A DNA stretch of 64,000 bases from the NCBI GenBank assembly GCA_026003395.1, contig BPHE01000012.1:1-64000 (forward strand), given 5' to 3'. Each line of letters begins with the position of its first letter. Within the stretch, counting starts at the first letter, position 1. A program made the position numbers and the translations under genes. The notes under the pieces were generated by a model. It was not told the origin of the DNA. It ran no database searches and saw only the letters and a program-made list of their open reading frames with translations. Positions 1 to 8,077 of this stretch are shown here, one piece after another. The DNA comes from Vicingaceae bacterium (GTDB lineage: Bacteria > Bacteroidota > Bacteroidia > Flavobacteriales_E > Vicingaceae).

Positions 1-16
1 GAGAAATATTTTTATA

Positions 17-610
17 AACCACAGAAGACATAGAGAGACACGGAGGTTTTCACGGAGATTTTTTGACTTTGAAAATTTCTGATTGTTTTTTGCTTTACTC
101 AATTTCTTAAATTATTGATTTTAAAGCATTCTCCTTTTTCATCGACACATATTTGCATCAAAATGTAATTGCCGAGGTTTTGTAAACCTCACCCCGCCCT
201 TATGGTCCCCCTCTCCTTCTTAAGGAGAGGGGCTTGGGGAGAGGTCTTTTTTTCTCTTCTCCATTGCTAAAATCCTTGTATTCCTGGCATTCTACGTATC
301 TATAATCCGTATTTATACCAAAATCCATTTGTCGGGGATTTGAAAACCTCACCCCGCCCTTATGGGCACCCCTCTCCTTACAAAGGAGAGGGGCTTGGGG
401 AGAGGTCTTTTTTTTACTTCACAATTCTTTAAATCATAGTTTTTACATCGTTTTGTGTTTCTATTGACACATAAAAGAATTGTGAATTTGTAGCAGACAA
501 GAGACTAGAAAAGCGAAACAGAAATCAAGAAACTGTAAATATTTGGAATAAAAGATAGAGAAAGATGTAATAGATGGAACAGAAATGGAAAAATATCATA
601 TAAAAAGAAA
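17..610 (+). repeat. Dispersed repeat element A with two tandem units
   Basis: No gene is visible here. A leader (about 17-183) starts with CACAGA/CACGGAG motifs and a TTTTTGACTTTGAAAA stretch. Two copies of a roughly 65-bp core follow (184-246 and 343-407), each starting AACCTCACCCCGCCC and ending GGGGAGAGGTC. A trailer then includes TTGTAGCAGACAAGAGACTA (from about 489) and TCAAGAAACTGTA. The same order occurs in reverse at 21236-22138 and forward at 43009-44495. Within the core, CCCCTCTCCTT pairs with AAGGAGAGGGG, GCCC pairs with GGGC, and the outer arms ACCTC-CCCC and GGGG-GAGGT can close a three-way junction. The element may begin before the window. Confidence 0.85.
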
Positions 611-675
611 AGCAGTCCAATAAATAAATTCATATTTTCGATTTTAAAAATTGTCATTCTGAAGTGTGAAAGTCA

Positions 676-708
676 TGAGACACGGAAGTTTTCACGAAGA
701 TTTTTTAA
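676..708 (+). repeat. Left arm of a split CACGGAG inverted-repeat site
   Basis: GACACGGAAGTTTTCACG at about 680 closely matches the leader of elements A and C. It ends directly at the TTAA (705-708) next to IS copy 1. The matching right arm, with TCTCTGTGTTCCTCCGTG, starts directly after IS copy 2 at 5093. The two arms read as one inverted-repeat site opened by the IS insertions. Confidence 0.6.
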
Positions 709-2450
709 TCCCAAACTTTTCCATTTTTAGACAATACATATTTCCAATTTCTCTAATATCTCTTTATATTTCTTTGGATATTCGGCTTTTTTCCACTCCT
801 CTCCTATCTGTATACTCTGTATCCTACTCAACATCTCTATTATGTCCTTCGGACTGTGTTGGCTTTCCATCTTCTTTTCCTTCAACTTCCTCTGTATCCG
901 GTACCAATACACCATCGCCAAATAATGCACAAACATCCATCCTTCCAATGTCTCTTTGTCCCGAACATACATCCTGTCCGCTTCCAATACATTCTTAAAC
1001 ACATCATACATCTGCTCTATAGCATGCCGGCTCTTATACATCTCATATATCTTCTTCCCTTCCTCTTCTTCTACATTGGTAATGATGACCAACGTCCCAA
1101 AACGATGCTGGATAGAATGATAATTCTCTATGCTGTATCCTTCGTATTGTTTCTCTATCCGTAGCAAATAATCCCGTTCCTCTTCTGCCCGTAAATGCTC
1201 ATCAAAAAACACATATATCCATCGGTTATCTTTTTTATACCGGTAATACCATATGGGTCGCTCCTGATAAATAAAAAAACCTGTCCATTCCCGTTTGTCG
1301 GATTGTCTTAGCCGGTCTTCTTCTATCAGCGACGAGTCCCGCTTCAATGGCATCACATAATGCAATCCCTCCTCTTCCAGATACTTCCGGTTCTCTTCTG
1401 AATTAAATCCTTTGTCGCCTATCACCACACATTGTTTTACGCCGCTTTCTGCAATGGCATTTTTCAGGGTCTTTACATCGCTGATGTCTCCGCTTAACAC
1501 CCGATAATACAAAGGCATTTGCTGTTCATACCCATATAAACATAGAAAGTTGATTTGCGGACGAAATTGCCATTGGGCATTGTATCCTTTCTGATTAAGC
1601 CCTAATTGTTGGGATTGAGAAAAAACATGGGTAATGTCTATCAAAAGATGCCGGGAGCTATCTGTCATTAGTTTCTGAAAAAATGCTACGATTTTTTTTC
1701 GTTGTATGCCTATCTGTTCAAGCATCTGACTGCATTTTTGAGGTGTGATGGTGGGTATGGAAAGAAGGTGTTTAAGATAAGTAAAAGCATAGTGAAGGGG
1801 ATAGTTTTTCATAGGTGCCTGATGGAGCAACCGCATATAGGTGTAAAGCAGAAGATATTTCCACTCGTTGGGGAAAGTGGATTGCAGGGCTTGAAGCAGG
1901 TCGGTGTTGTGCTGGAAGAGCCATTGAGACAATCCATATTCATAAACGGAGATGTGTTGGAGAGCTTCTTGCAGTTTTCTGCGTTTGCTTTTGATGATGC
2001 CGTTTTTGGTAATTCGGCCGATACAACCCAAGGTGATTTTAACGGGTCTTCCACCTTTTTCTTTGGAGCGTTTGCTGGTGATTTGGTAGAGGTAAAGGTA
2101 TCCGTTGATAGAGCGGATTTCTGTTCCTTTTGTTTTGAATTGAAGGGCCCATTTAGGGATTTTGGAGGATTTTTTGGTTTTTGATTTTTGTGGAGTTTTG
2201 GAACGGGAGGAGGATTGAGTTGATTTTTTTGTTTTTCATAGTATTGTTTATTTAGACAATACATAAAGATAAGCACAAAATAAGGGAAACGGGATAATTT
2301 TAAGAAAAAAATATCAGCAGTATGATGTGGAAAACAGGTGGGATAAGGATAAGAGAAGGTATTTACAAAAAATGAAGGGTAAAGTAGATAGAAATCAGGC
2401 AGAACAATACTTGCATAGGTTGTATGGCTTAAAATCGTAAAAGTTTGGGG
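709..2450 (-). mobile_element. Insertion sequence copy 1 (IS4 superfamily, IS1634-like)
   Basis: The element is 1742 bp. Its imperfect terminal inverted repeats are CCCAAACTTTTCCATTTTT at 710 and, read on the minus strand from 2449, CCCAAACTTTTACGATTTT. TTAA lies one base outside each end (705-708 and 2451-2454), which suggests a 4-bp target duplication. It carries one transposase gene on the minus strand, frameshifted near its start. Copy 2 (3345-5088) is nearly identical and 2 bp longer; the difference corresponds to two missing A/T bases in the transposase start region. The family assignment rests on the YREK signature and overall length; the exact subgroup is uncertain. Confidence 0.9.
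727..2239 (-). pseudogene. IS4-superfamily transposase, N-terminal frameshift
   Basis: This DDE transposase is nearly identical to the intact copy at 3363-4877. The original ATG is at 2239. The coding strand there has A5-C-A7 where copy 2 has A6-C-A8, so two bases are missing and the ATG frame stops after about 28 codons. The long frame is open from an internal methionine at 2031 (434 residues, starting MGCIGR). It keeps both catalytic aspartates (LLIDITH, VVIGDKGF) and the YREK motif (YKSRHAIEQMYDVFK). The missing part is the basic, serine/lysine-rich N-terminus of about 70 residues, which may bind DNA. Dropping one A from the A7 run would restore the full frame, so slippage could rescue it. 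It may otherwise be supplied in trans by copy 2. Confidence 0.85.
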
Positions 2451-2595
2451 TTAAATAAAATTTTTTCATTACTTTATGTATGATAGAATGATTTTATGTA
2501 CATTTACGCAAAAAATAAATATGAAAACTATCAAAGAAAATTTAAGGAACCTTTATTCTGGTAAATGGAAAAACTTATAGAGTAAAATTCGAAAG
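2451..2595. other. Left part of the inter-IS segment
   Basis: TTAA (2451-2454) borders IS copy 1. The rest is AT-rich and carries the 5' part of the broken cargo gene, whose ATG is at 2521. I see no clear promoter; the start is preceded by A-rich sequence without a Shine-Dalgarno motif, as is common in Bacteroidota. Confidence 0.5.
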
Positions 2596-3261
2596 TTGGA
2601 TAATCCTGACGACATTCATTGTCCGCATTTATTATCAACAACAGATGAATTTGAAAAGGCGTGGAATCAATCAGATATTAAAATGATGATTTTTGGAATT
2701 AGAACTAATACTTGGGGAATTAAGGATATTAGCAAAGATACAATAGAAGATTTAATGAATCTTTATGAAGAGTTTTATTTTGGAGGAGGTAATTGGAAAT
2801 ATGCCCAAACATTTTGGAATTATTTTTATTCTATTCAGGAATTATTAAAATGTCGCCTAAATAAAAAAGTAAGTGTAATATGGAATAATGTGTACAAGAT
2901 TGAGAATGCACCATGGGATATTGAAAATAAATATTTTAATGTTACTTTGGAAGAGGTTGAAATCTTTCGTCCAAATGTAATATTGCTTTTGGGGTTAGAT
3001 GCAAGGTATACTTTACTTTCAAATATTTTTGGACAAAGTAATCTCAAAGTGGACGATTATTGGGATGATGAGAAATCGCTCTATTCATTAAATATTGATA
3101 GTTTAAGTATAGAACCAAAAATAGAACCAAAAATAGAACCAAAAATAAAAAAATATTTAAAAAAAATAATTATTACATATCATCCAAATGCACGTGGAGA
3201 ATCTGGAATTAAAATGAAATATCTTATTGAACATCTTTCTAATGAACTTAAGAGTTTATAA
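2521..3261 (+). pseudogene. UDG-like superfamily protein, in-frame TAG at codon 20
   Basis: Reading from ATG 2521 gives 19 codons (MKTIKENLRN start), then TAG at 2578-2580, then the same frame continues to TAA at 3261. A TTG at 2596 could restart it, giving 221 residues. The remainder resembles a family of about 220-residue proteins related to uracil-DNA glycosylases: MIFGIRTNTWG near the N-terminus, VIWNNVYKI in the middle, PNVILLLGLDA, and YHPNARG near the C-terminus, like the HPS loop of UDGs. A 12-bp unit (ATAGAACCAAAA) is repeated three times around 3111-3146 and encodes IEPK repeats. The gene is very AT-rich and lies between two like-oriented IS copies, so it was probably carried in. 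Glycosylase activity is not shown by the sequence; the family link is from recognition only. Confidence 0.6.
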
Positions 3262-3344
3262 AACAAAATTATTGTATGCCTTAATAAAATGTTCATAGGC
3301 ATAATAAATAATAGAATTGTCGCGAAACAATGTTGGAAGTTTAA

Positions 3345-5088
3345 ACCCAAACTTTTCCATTTTTAGACAATACATATTTCCAATTTTTCTAATATCTCTT
3401 TATATTTCTTTGGATATCCGGCTCTTTTCCACTCCTCTCCTATCTGTATACTCTGTATCCTACTCATCATCTCTATTATGTCCTTCGGACTGTGTTGGCT
3501 TTCCATCTTCTTTTCCTTCAACTTCCTCTGTATCCGGTACCAATACACCATCGCCAAATAATGCACAAACATCCATCCTTCCAATGTCTCTTTGTCCCGA
3601 ACATACATCCTGTCTGCTTCCAATACATTCTTAAACACATCATACATCTGCTCTATAGCATGCCGGCTCTTATACATCTCATATATCTTCTTCCCTTCAT
3701 CTTCCTCTACATTGGTAATAATAGCCAACGTCCCAAAACGATGCTGGATAGAATGATAATTTTCTATGTTGTATCCTTCGTATTGTTTCTCTATCCGTAG
3801 CAAATAATCCCGCACCTCTTCTGCCCGTAAATGCTCATCAAAAAACACATATATCCATCGGTTATCTTTTTTATACCGGTAATACCATAGGGGTCGATCC
3901 TGATAAATAAAAAAACCTGTCCATTCCCGTTTGTCGGATTGTCTTAGCCGGTCTTCTTCTATCAGCGACGAGTCCCGCTTCAATGGCATCACATAATGCA
4001 ATCCCTCCTCTTCCAGATACTTCCGGTTCTCTTCTGAATTAAATCCTTTGTCGCCTATCACCACACATTGTTTTACGCCGCTTTCTGCAATGGCATTTTT
4101 CAGTGTCTTTACATCGCTGATGTCTCCGCTTAACACCCGGTAATACAATGGCATCTGCTGCTCATACCCATACAAACATAGAAAGTTGACTTGCGGACGA
4201 AATTCCCATTGGGCGTTGTATCCTTTCTGATTCAGTCCTAATTGTTGGGATTGAGAAAAAACATGTGTAATGTCTATCAAAAGATGTTTAGAGGTATCGG
4301 TCATTAGTTTCTGAAAGAATGCTACGATTTTTTTTCGTTGTATGCCCACCTGTTCAAGCATCTGACTGCATTTTTGCGGAGTGATGGTGGGCATGGAAAG
4401 AAGGTGTTGGAGGTAAGTAAACGCATAGTGAAGGGGATAGTTTTTCATAGGCGCCTGGTGAAGCAAACGCATATAGGTGCAGAGCAAAAGATATTTCCAC
4501 TCGTTGGGGAAAGTGGATTGCAGGGCTTGAAGCAGGTCGGTGTTTTGGTGGAAAATCCAATGAGACAATCCATATTCATAGATGGAGATGTGTTGGAGGG
4601 CTTCCTGCAGTTTTCTGCGTTTGCTTTTGATGATACCGTTTTTTGTAACGCGGCCGATACAACCGAGGGTGATTTTAACGGGTCTTCCGCCTTTTTCTTT
4701 GGAGCGTTTGCTGGTGATTTGGTAGAGGTAGAGGTAACCGTTGATGTTACGGATTTCGGTTCCTTTTGTTTTGAATTTGAGGGCCCATTTAGGGATTTTG
4801 GAGGATTTTTTGGTTTTGGGTTTTTGTGGAGTTTTGGAACGGGAGGAGGATGGGGTTGATTTTTTTTGTTTTTTCATAGTATTGTTTATTTAGACAATAC
4901 GCAAAAATAAGGACAAAATAAAGGAAACGGGATAATTTTAAGAAAAAAATATCAACAGTATGATGTGGAAAACAGGTGGGATAAGGATAAGAGAAGGTAT
5001 TTACAAAAAATGAAGGGTAAAGTAGATAGAAATCAGGCAGAACAATACTTGCATAGGTTGTATGGCTTAAAATCGTAATAGTTTGGGT
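3345..5088 (-). mobile_element. Insertion sequence copy 2 (IS4 superfamily, IS1634-like)
   Basis: The element is 1744 bp, in the same orientation as copy 1. Its imperfect inverted repeats begin CCCAAACTTTT at 3346 and CCCAAACTATTACG on the minus strand from 5087. TTAA lies one base outside both ends (3341-3344 and 5089-5092). It carries an intact transposase. Together the two copies bracket 0.9 kb holding the UDG-like gene, so the block could move as a composite transposon; two independent insertions fit the data equally well because all four junctions carry TTAA. Confidence 0.9.
3363..4877 (-). CDS. IS4-superfamily DDE transposase (intact)
   Basis: This 504-residue protein would catalyse excision and insertion of the element. 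The N-terminus (1-35) is rich in Lys, Ser, Pro and Thr, as expected for a DNA-binding tail. The catalytic core shows D202 (LLIDITH), D276 (VVIGDKGF) and the YREK signature with Y402, R405, E409 and K416, so the catalytic glutamate is E409. The long beta-strand insertion before the glutamate is typical of IS4-type enzymes. The ATG at 4877 lies just inside the element end. IS1634 and ISPepr1-type transposases are the nearest relatives I recognise; the exact subgroup would need an ISfinder comparison. It could also act on the frameshifted copy 1. Confidence 0.9.
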   Translation of the reverse strand: MKKQKKSTPSSSRSKTPQKPKTKKSSKIPKWALKFKTKGTEIRNINGYLYLYQITSKRSKEKGGRPVKITLGCIGRVTKNGIIKSKRRKLQEALQHISIYEYGLSHWIFHQNTDLLQALQSTFPNEWKYLLLCTYMRLLHQAPMKNYPLHYAFTYLQHLLSMPTITPQKCSQMLEQVGIQRKKIVAFFQKLMTDTSKHLLIDITHVFSQSQQLGLNQKGYNAQWEFRPQVNFLCLYGYEQQMPLYYRVLSGDISDVKTLKNAIAESGVKQCVVIGDKGFNSEENRKYLEEEGLHYVMPLKRDSSLIEEDRLRQSDKREWTGFFIYQDRPLWYYRYKKDNRWIYVFFDEHLRAEEVRDYLLRIEKQYEGYNIENYHSIQHRFGTLAIITNVEEDEGKKIYEMYKSRHAIEQMYDVFKNVLEADRMYVRDKETLEGWMFVHYLAMVYWYRIQRKLKEKKMESQHSPKDIIEMMSRIQSIQIGEEWKRAGYPKKYKEILEKLEICIV

Positions 5089-5150
5089 TTAATTTCTCTG
5101 TGTTCCTCCGTGCTTATCGTGGTGAATTTATTTTTTTAAAACCACATTGA
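5089..5150 (+). repeat. Right arm of the split CACGGAG inverted-repeat site
   Basis: Directly after the TTAA of IS copy 2, TTTCTCTGTGTTCCTCCGTG and then CGTGGTGAATTT match the outer end of element B in reverse (about 21229-21265). It pairs in inverted orientation with the left arm at 676-708. No array core lies between them apart from the IS block. Confidence 0.55.
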
Positions 5151-5182
5151 ATACACGATTGTAAAATGAAATGGAAAAAAGA

Positions 5183-6808
5183 TTATTCAGAAGATTGTGC
5201 GTTGAGTTTATAGTTTTTTTCAAAAACAATCATTTTGTCGGCATTGTAAGGCAAGTAGAATTGTTCTTCAATGGGTTGGTATCCTAATGCTTCGATTTTT
5301 ATTTTATATGAACGATCACCCTGGAGAGTGACATAAAATTGTCCGTCTTCTTCATCTACTTCAAAGGATGATACCTTTTTGTTGTTTTCATCAAATACCG
5401 TAATGCGTGGAACAATGGTAGAATTGGTGTCGTTTTTTAAAACAGTGCCTTTAAAAACAGACAATTTGCTGTTGTTTGATTTGAACAAGTCATAATTGGA
5501 TAGGTCGATGATATAAATATCTCTTTCTCCGTACCCCTCCTTGCGAACACTTGAAAAGAATGCCGTTTTGTAGTCGGCGCTGATAACAAAATTGACATCA
5601 TCATCAACAGTATTGATAGGATAACCAAGATTGACAGGTTCTGACCAAGTGCTGTCATCTTGTAAAACTGACATAAAGATATCGTATCCACCCATGGATT
5701 TGTGACCTTTTGACGAAAAAAACAGAGTGCGGCCATCAGGATGGATAAATACGGAGATTTCATCTTCGGATGTGTTGACAGGTTCTCCAAGATTAATGGG
5801 TTCGGTCCAATTGTAACGAGAAATGCGACGGCTGACCCAAATATCACCATGTCCCTTAGAACCTTTAGGACGTTCGCTGATAAAATATAAAAATTCGTTA
5901 TCTGAAGTAATGCTGGCAGATGACTCAAAATAAGTAGAATTGACTGTTTTGCTTAAAGGTCGGGGCATGCTCCATTTATTCGAATAAGAGGAGTATTTTG
6001 AGAGAAAAATATCACCGATATAGTTGATTCCATCATTCCGGTAGACAAAAAGCATTTTGCCATCTTTGGAAAGGCCTATGCTGGCATCGTGTCCTTTTGT
6101 GTTGATGCGTCCGGGAATGGGTTCTGCATCTGTCCAGTATCCTAACTGTTCGTCAAACTGGGAAATGTAAATATCTTCGTAATATTTTTTATCTCCCATT
6201 TCATCGATGCGTCCACCTTCTGTATCGGGACGACGGGATGTGAAAATAATGGTTTTGCCATCGGCTGTGATGCATGGGTTATAGTCGTCGAACCGGGAGT
6301 TAATTTCTCTTCCGATGTTTTTGATAGTTACATTTACGGGATTTTGCATCATTGCTTTGGCTGTGTGTACTTGAGAAATATATTTCTCTACAGGACTTTG
6401 GGCGACATATTTCGTTTTGTTGACAGATTTAAATTTTTCGAATGCGCTCAAAGCTTCATCGAGGCGTCCGGTACGATGCAATGAGATTCCCAAGTTGAGA
6501 TATAAATCTTTATCGACAGATTCGTCGATTTTTTTTGCATTGTTGAAATAGTCGTATGCAAGATCATAATTTTTCAGGGCAAGATGGCATTCTCCAATGC
6601 GATAATTAATTAAGGCATTGTTGGGATGTTCGGCGTGTATTTGACGATAGAGGATGAGGGCTTCGCGAAAATTGTTGTTGAGATACTCGTGACGAGCTTG
6701 AATCATGGTTAAACGGAATTTTCCGCTGATTTTTTCTGATTGTGCCTGAAGTTGATGGGAAAAGAAAAAAAATACTAAAGAATAAAATACAGCTAAAATT
6801 CTATTCAT
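5183..6808 (-). CDS. TPR / PD40 beta-propeller surface protein
   Basis: This 541-residue protein is probably exported to the periplasm or outer membrane. The chosen ATG (6808) starts a clear signal peptide (MNRILAVFYS, hydrophobic core, cleavage near QAQ-S about residue 23); a frame extension upstream lacks this. TPR-like helices cover about 30-140. About 165-430 holds PD40/WD40-like propeller repeats, seen as recurring units such as DGKTIIFTSRR, DGKMLFVYRND, DNEFLYFISER, DGRTLFFSSKG and DYKTAFFSS, each followed by a DI[YFW] strand. About 445-530 looks like a carboxypeptidase-regulatory-like beta-sandwich. The order resembles PorE-type proteins of the type IX secretion system, but the C-terminal OmpA peptidoglycan-binding domain is absent, so it is a paralogue rather than PorE. 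It lies downstream of the ftsE-like gene on the same strand. Confidence 0.75.
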   Translation of the reverse strand: MNRILAVFYSLVFFFFSHQLQAQSEKISGKFRLTMIQARHEYLNNNFREALILYRQIHAEHPNNALINYRIGECHLALKNYDLAYDYFNNAKKIDESVDKDLYLNLGISLHRTGRLDEALSAFEKFKSVNKTKYVAQSPVEKYISQVHTAKAMMQNPVNVTIKNIGREINSRFDDYNPCITADGKTIIFTSRRPDTEGGRIDEMGDKKYYEDIYISQFDEQLGYWTDAEPIPGRINTKGHDASIGLSKDGKMLFVYRNDGINYIGDIFLSKYSSYSNKWSMPRPLSKTVNSTYFESSASITSDNEFLYFISERPKGSKGHGDIWVSRRISRYNWTEPINLGEPVNTSEDEISVFIHPDGRTLFFSSKGHKSMGGYDIFMSVLQDDSTWSEPVNLGYPINTVDDDVNFVISADYKTAFFSSVRKEGYGERDIYIIDLSNYDLFKSNNSKLSVFKGTVLKNDTNSTIVPRITVFDENNKKVSSFEVDEEDGQFYVTLQGDRSYKIKIEALGYQPIEEQFYLPYNADKMIVFEKNYKLNAQSSE

Positions 6809-6903
6809 GGCTTGTTTTTGATTTAATAAAAATTTTACAAGGAATATGTGCAAATGTAATTGAAAATTTAAAGAATGCAAACATAAAATGAAGTAAAGAA
6901 TGC

Positions 6904-7593
6904 TTAAAGTGATGTGTCAAAGAGTTTGCCATTTTCACATTTAAGAATGCGTGATGGAAATGCTTTAATTAATTCGTAATTATGGGTAGCCATAAGGACT
7001 GCTTTGCCGGAATCGCTGATTTTTTTAAGAAGTTGCATTATTTCGTGAGATGTTTCAGGGTCGAGGTTTCCGGTGGGTTCGTCGGCAAGAATTAAATCCG
7101 GATTATTTATTAGCGCGCGCGCTATGGCTACTCTTTGTTGCTCACCACCTGAAAGTTCGTGCGGCATTTTATAGCCCTTGTTGGCGAGTCCGACATTGGA
7201 CAACAGTTCATCGGCACGATGTTGCATTTGTTGTTTGTTTTTCCATCCGGTGGCTTTCATCACGAAATATAGGTTTTCGTTAACGTTGCGGTCGGTAAGT
7301 AGCTGAAAGTCTTGGAATACTATACCAAGATGACGCCGAAGGTAGGGTATTTGTTTGCGTTTGAGGTTATGGAGTTCGAATTTTCCAAAATATCCTTCGC
7401 CTTCTGCAAGGGGGAGTTCGCCGTAGAGTGTTTTGAGAAACGAAGTTTTGCCGCTGCCGGTTTTGCCTATGAGATAGACAAATTCCCCGGAATAGATATC
7501 AAGGTCAATGTCGCTTAATATAACGTGTGGTCCTTGCAGAATCTTTGCCCTGCGAAGTTTAAGTATACCGGTTTTGATGGAGTCGTTGGACAT
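6904..7593 (-). CDS. ftsE: FtsE-like cell-division ABC ATPase
   Basis: This is a 229-residue ABC ATPase, the usual FtsE length. Walker A is GKTGSGKT (43-50), the Q-loop Q94 is in VFQDFQLL, the signature is LSGGEQQ (147-153), Walker B is LILADE (167-172), and H204 is the switch histidine. FtsE pairs with the membrane protein FtsX to control peptidoglycan hydrolases at the division site; in Bacteroidota the two genes are commonly unlinked, and no ftsX is visible here. The start at 7593 (MSNDS) fits the family; an upstream extension of 27 codons has no homologous look. LolD/MacB-type exporters share the fold, so the FtsE label is likely but not certain. Confidence 0.8.
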   Translation of the reverse strand: MSNDSIKTGILKLRRAKILQGPHVILSDIDLDIYSGEFVYLIGKTGSGKTSFLKTLYGELPLAEGEGYFGKFELHNLKRKQIPYLRRHLGIVFQDFQLLTDRNVNENLYFVMKATGWKNKQQMQHRADELLSNVGLANKGYKMPHELSGGEQQRVAIARALINNPDLILADEPTGNLDPETSHEIMQLLKKISDSGKAVLMATHNYELIKAFPSRILKCENGKLFDTSL

Positions 7594-7775
7594 TTTGAAA
7601 TATCTTTTTTGTGAAATACAATATTCAACAATTTTTGTGGTAGAAAAAAAAAGTTGGATACAATTTTTAAACAAACAAACGTTTATTATGCTTAAAAGTT
7701 GGTTTTTTGTTGGAGTTCCAAAAAAAGGGGGGGGTAATGATAATGGGGTGTAGGATGTTGGATGTGAAGATGAAA

Positions 7776-7924
7776 TGCGGCCGGCGGTGAGCGGATAGCC
7801 CGCAAGCGGGGCGGCCCGGCAGGCAAGGAGTGCGGCAGCCGACGGCAGGAGGATCGCCGCGCGACTATGACTGCCGTTTGGCCGCCCCGCGCGGACTATG
7901 AGCGAACCGCCGAGATGCCGCCCA
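7776..7924. other. GC-rich palindromic island, possible structured RNA or mobile repeat
   Basis: About 150 bp are strikingly GC-rich inside an otherwise AT-rich intergenic stretch (7594-8077). Perfect inverted repeats are nested: GCGGGGCGGCC (7806-7816) with GGCCGCCCCGC (7880-7890); inside it ACGGCAG (7842-7848) with CTGCCGT (7871-7877); outside it CGGCGGT (about 7783-7789) with ACCGCCG (about 7906-7912). CCCGCAAGCGGG (7799-7810) is a further small hairpin that would compete with the large stem. No open frame of note crosses it. It could be a noncoding RNA, a dispersed repeat or an acquired fragment. Confidence 0.6.
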
Positions 7925-8077
7925 TTAAATAATTATGCCCAAGGAAAAACACTTTGAGAATTGAAAATATAAAATGGTGTCTTAAAAATTGTTTAACATT
8001 ATCAGGTTGAAAACTAAATGATTTTGATGTGTTTTAAATGAATGTAAGTGATAATTTTACGCGAATTTCAAAATATT

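Noticed and set aside
856-1164. Plus-strand open frames over the IS elements (also at 3317-3800, 1702-2184 and 4338-4859)
   Set aside because: They are antisense to the transposase, occur in both copies and have no independent domain.
5183-6808. PorE of the type IX secretion system
   Set aside because: TPR, PD40 and regulatory-like domains are present, but the C-terminal OmpA peptidoglycan-binding domain is missing.
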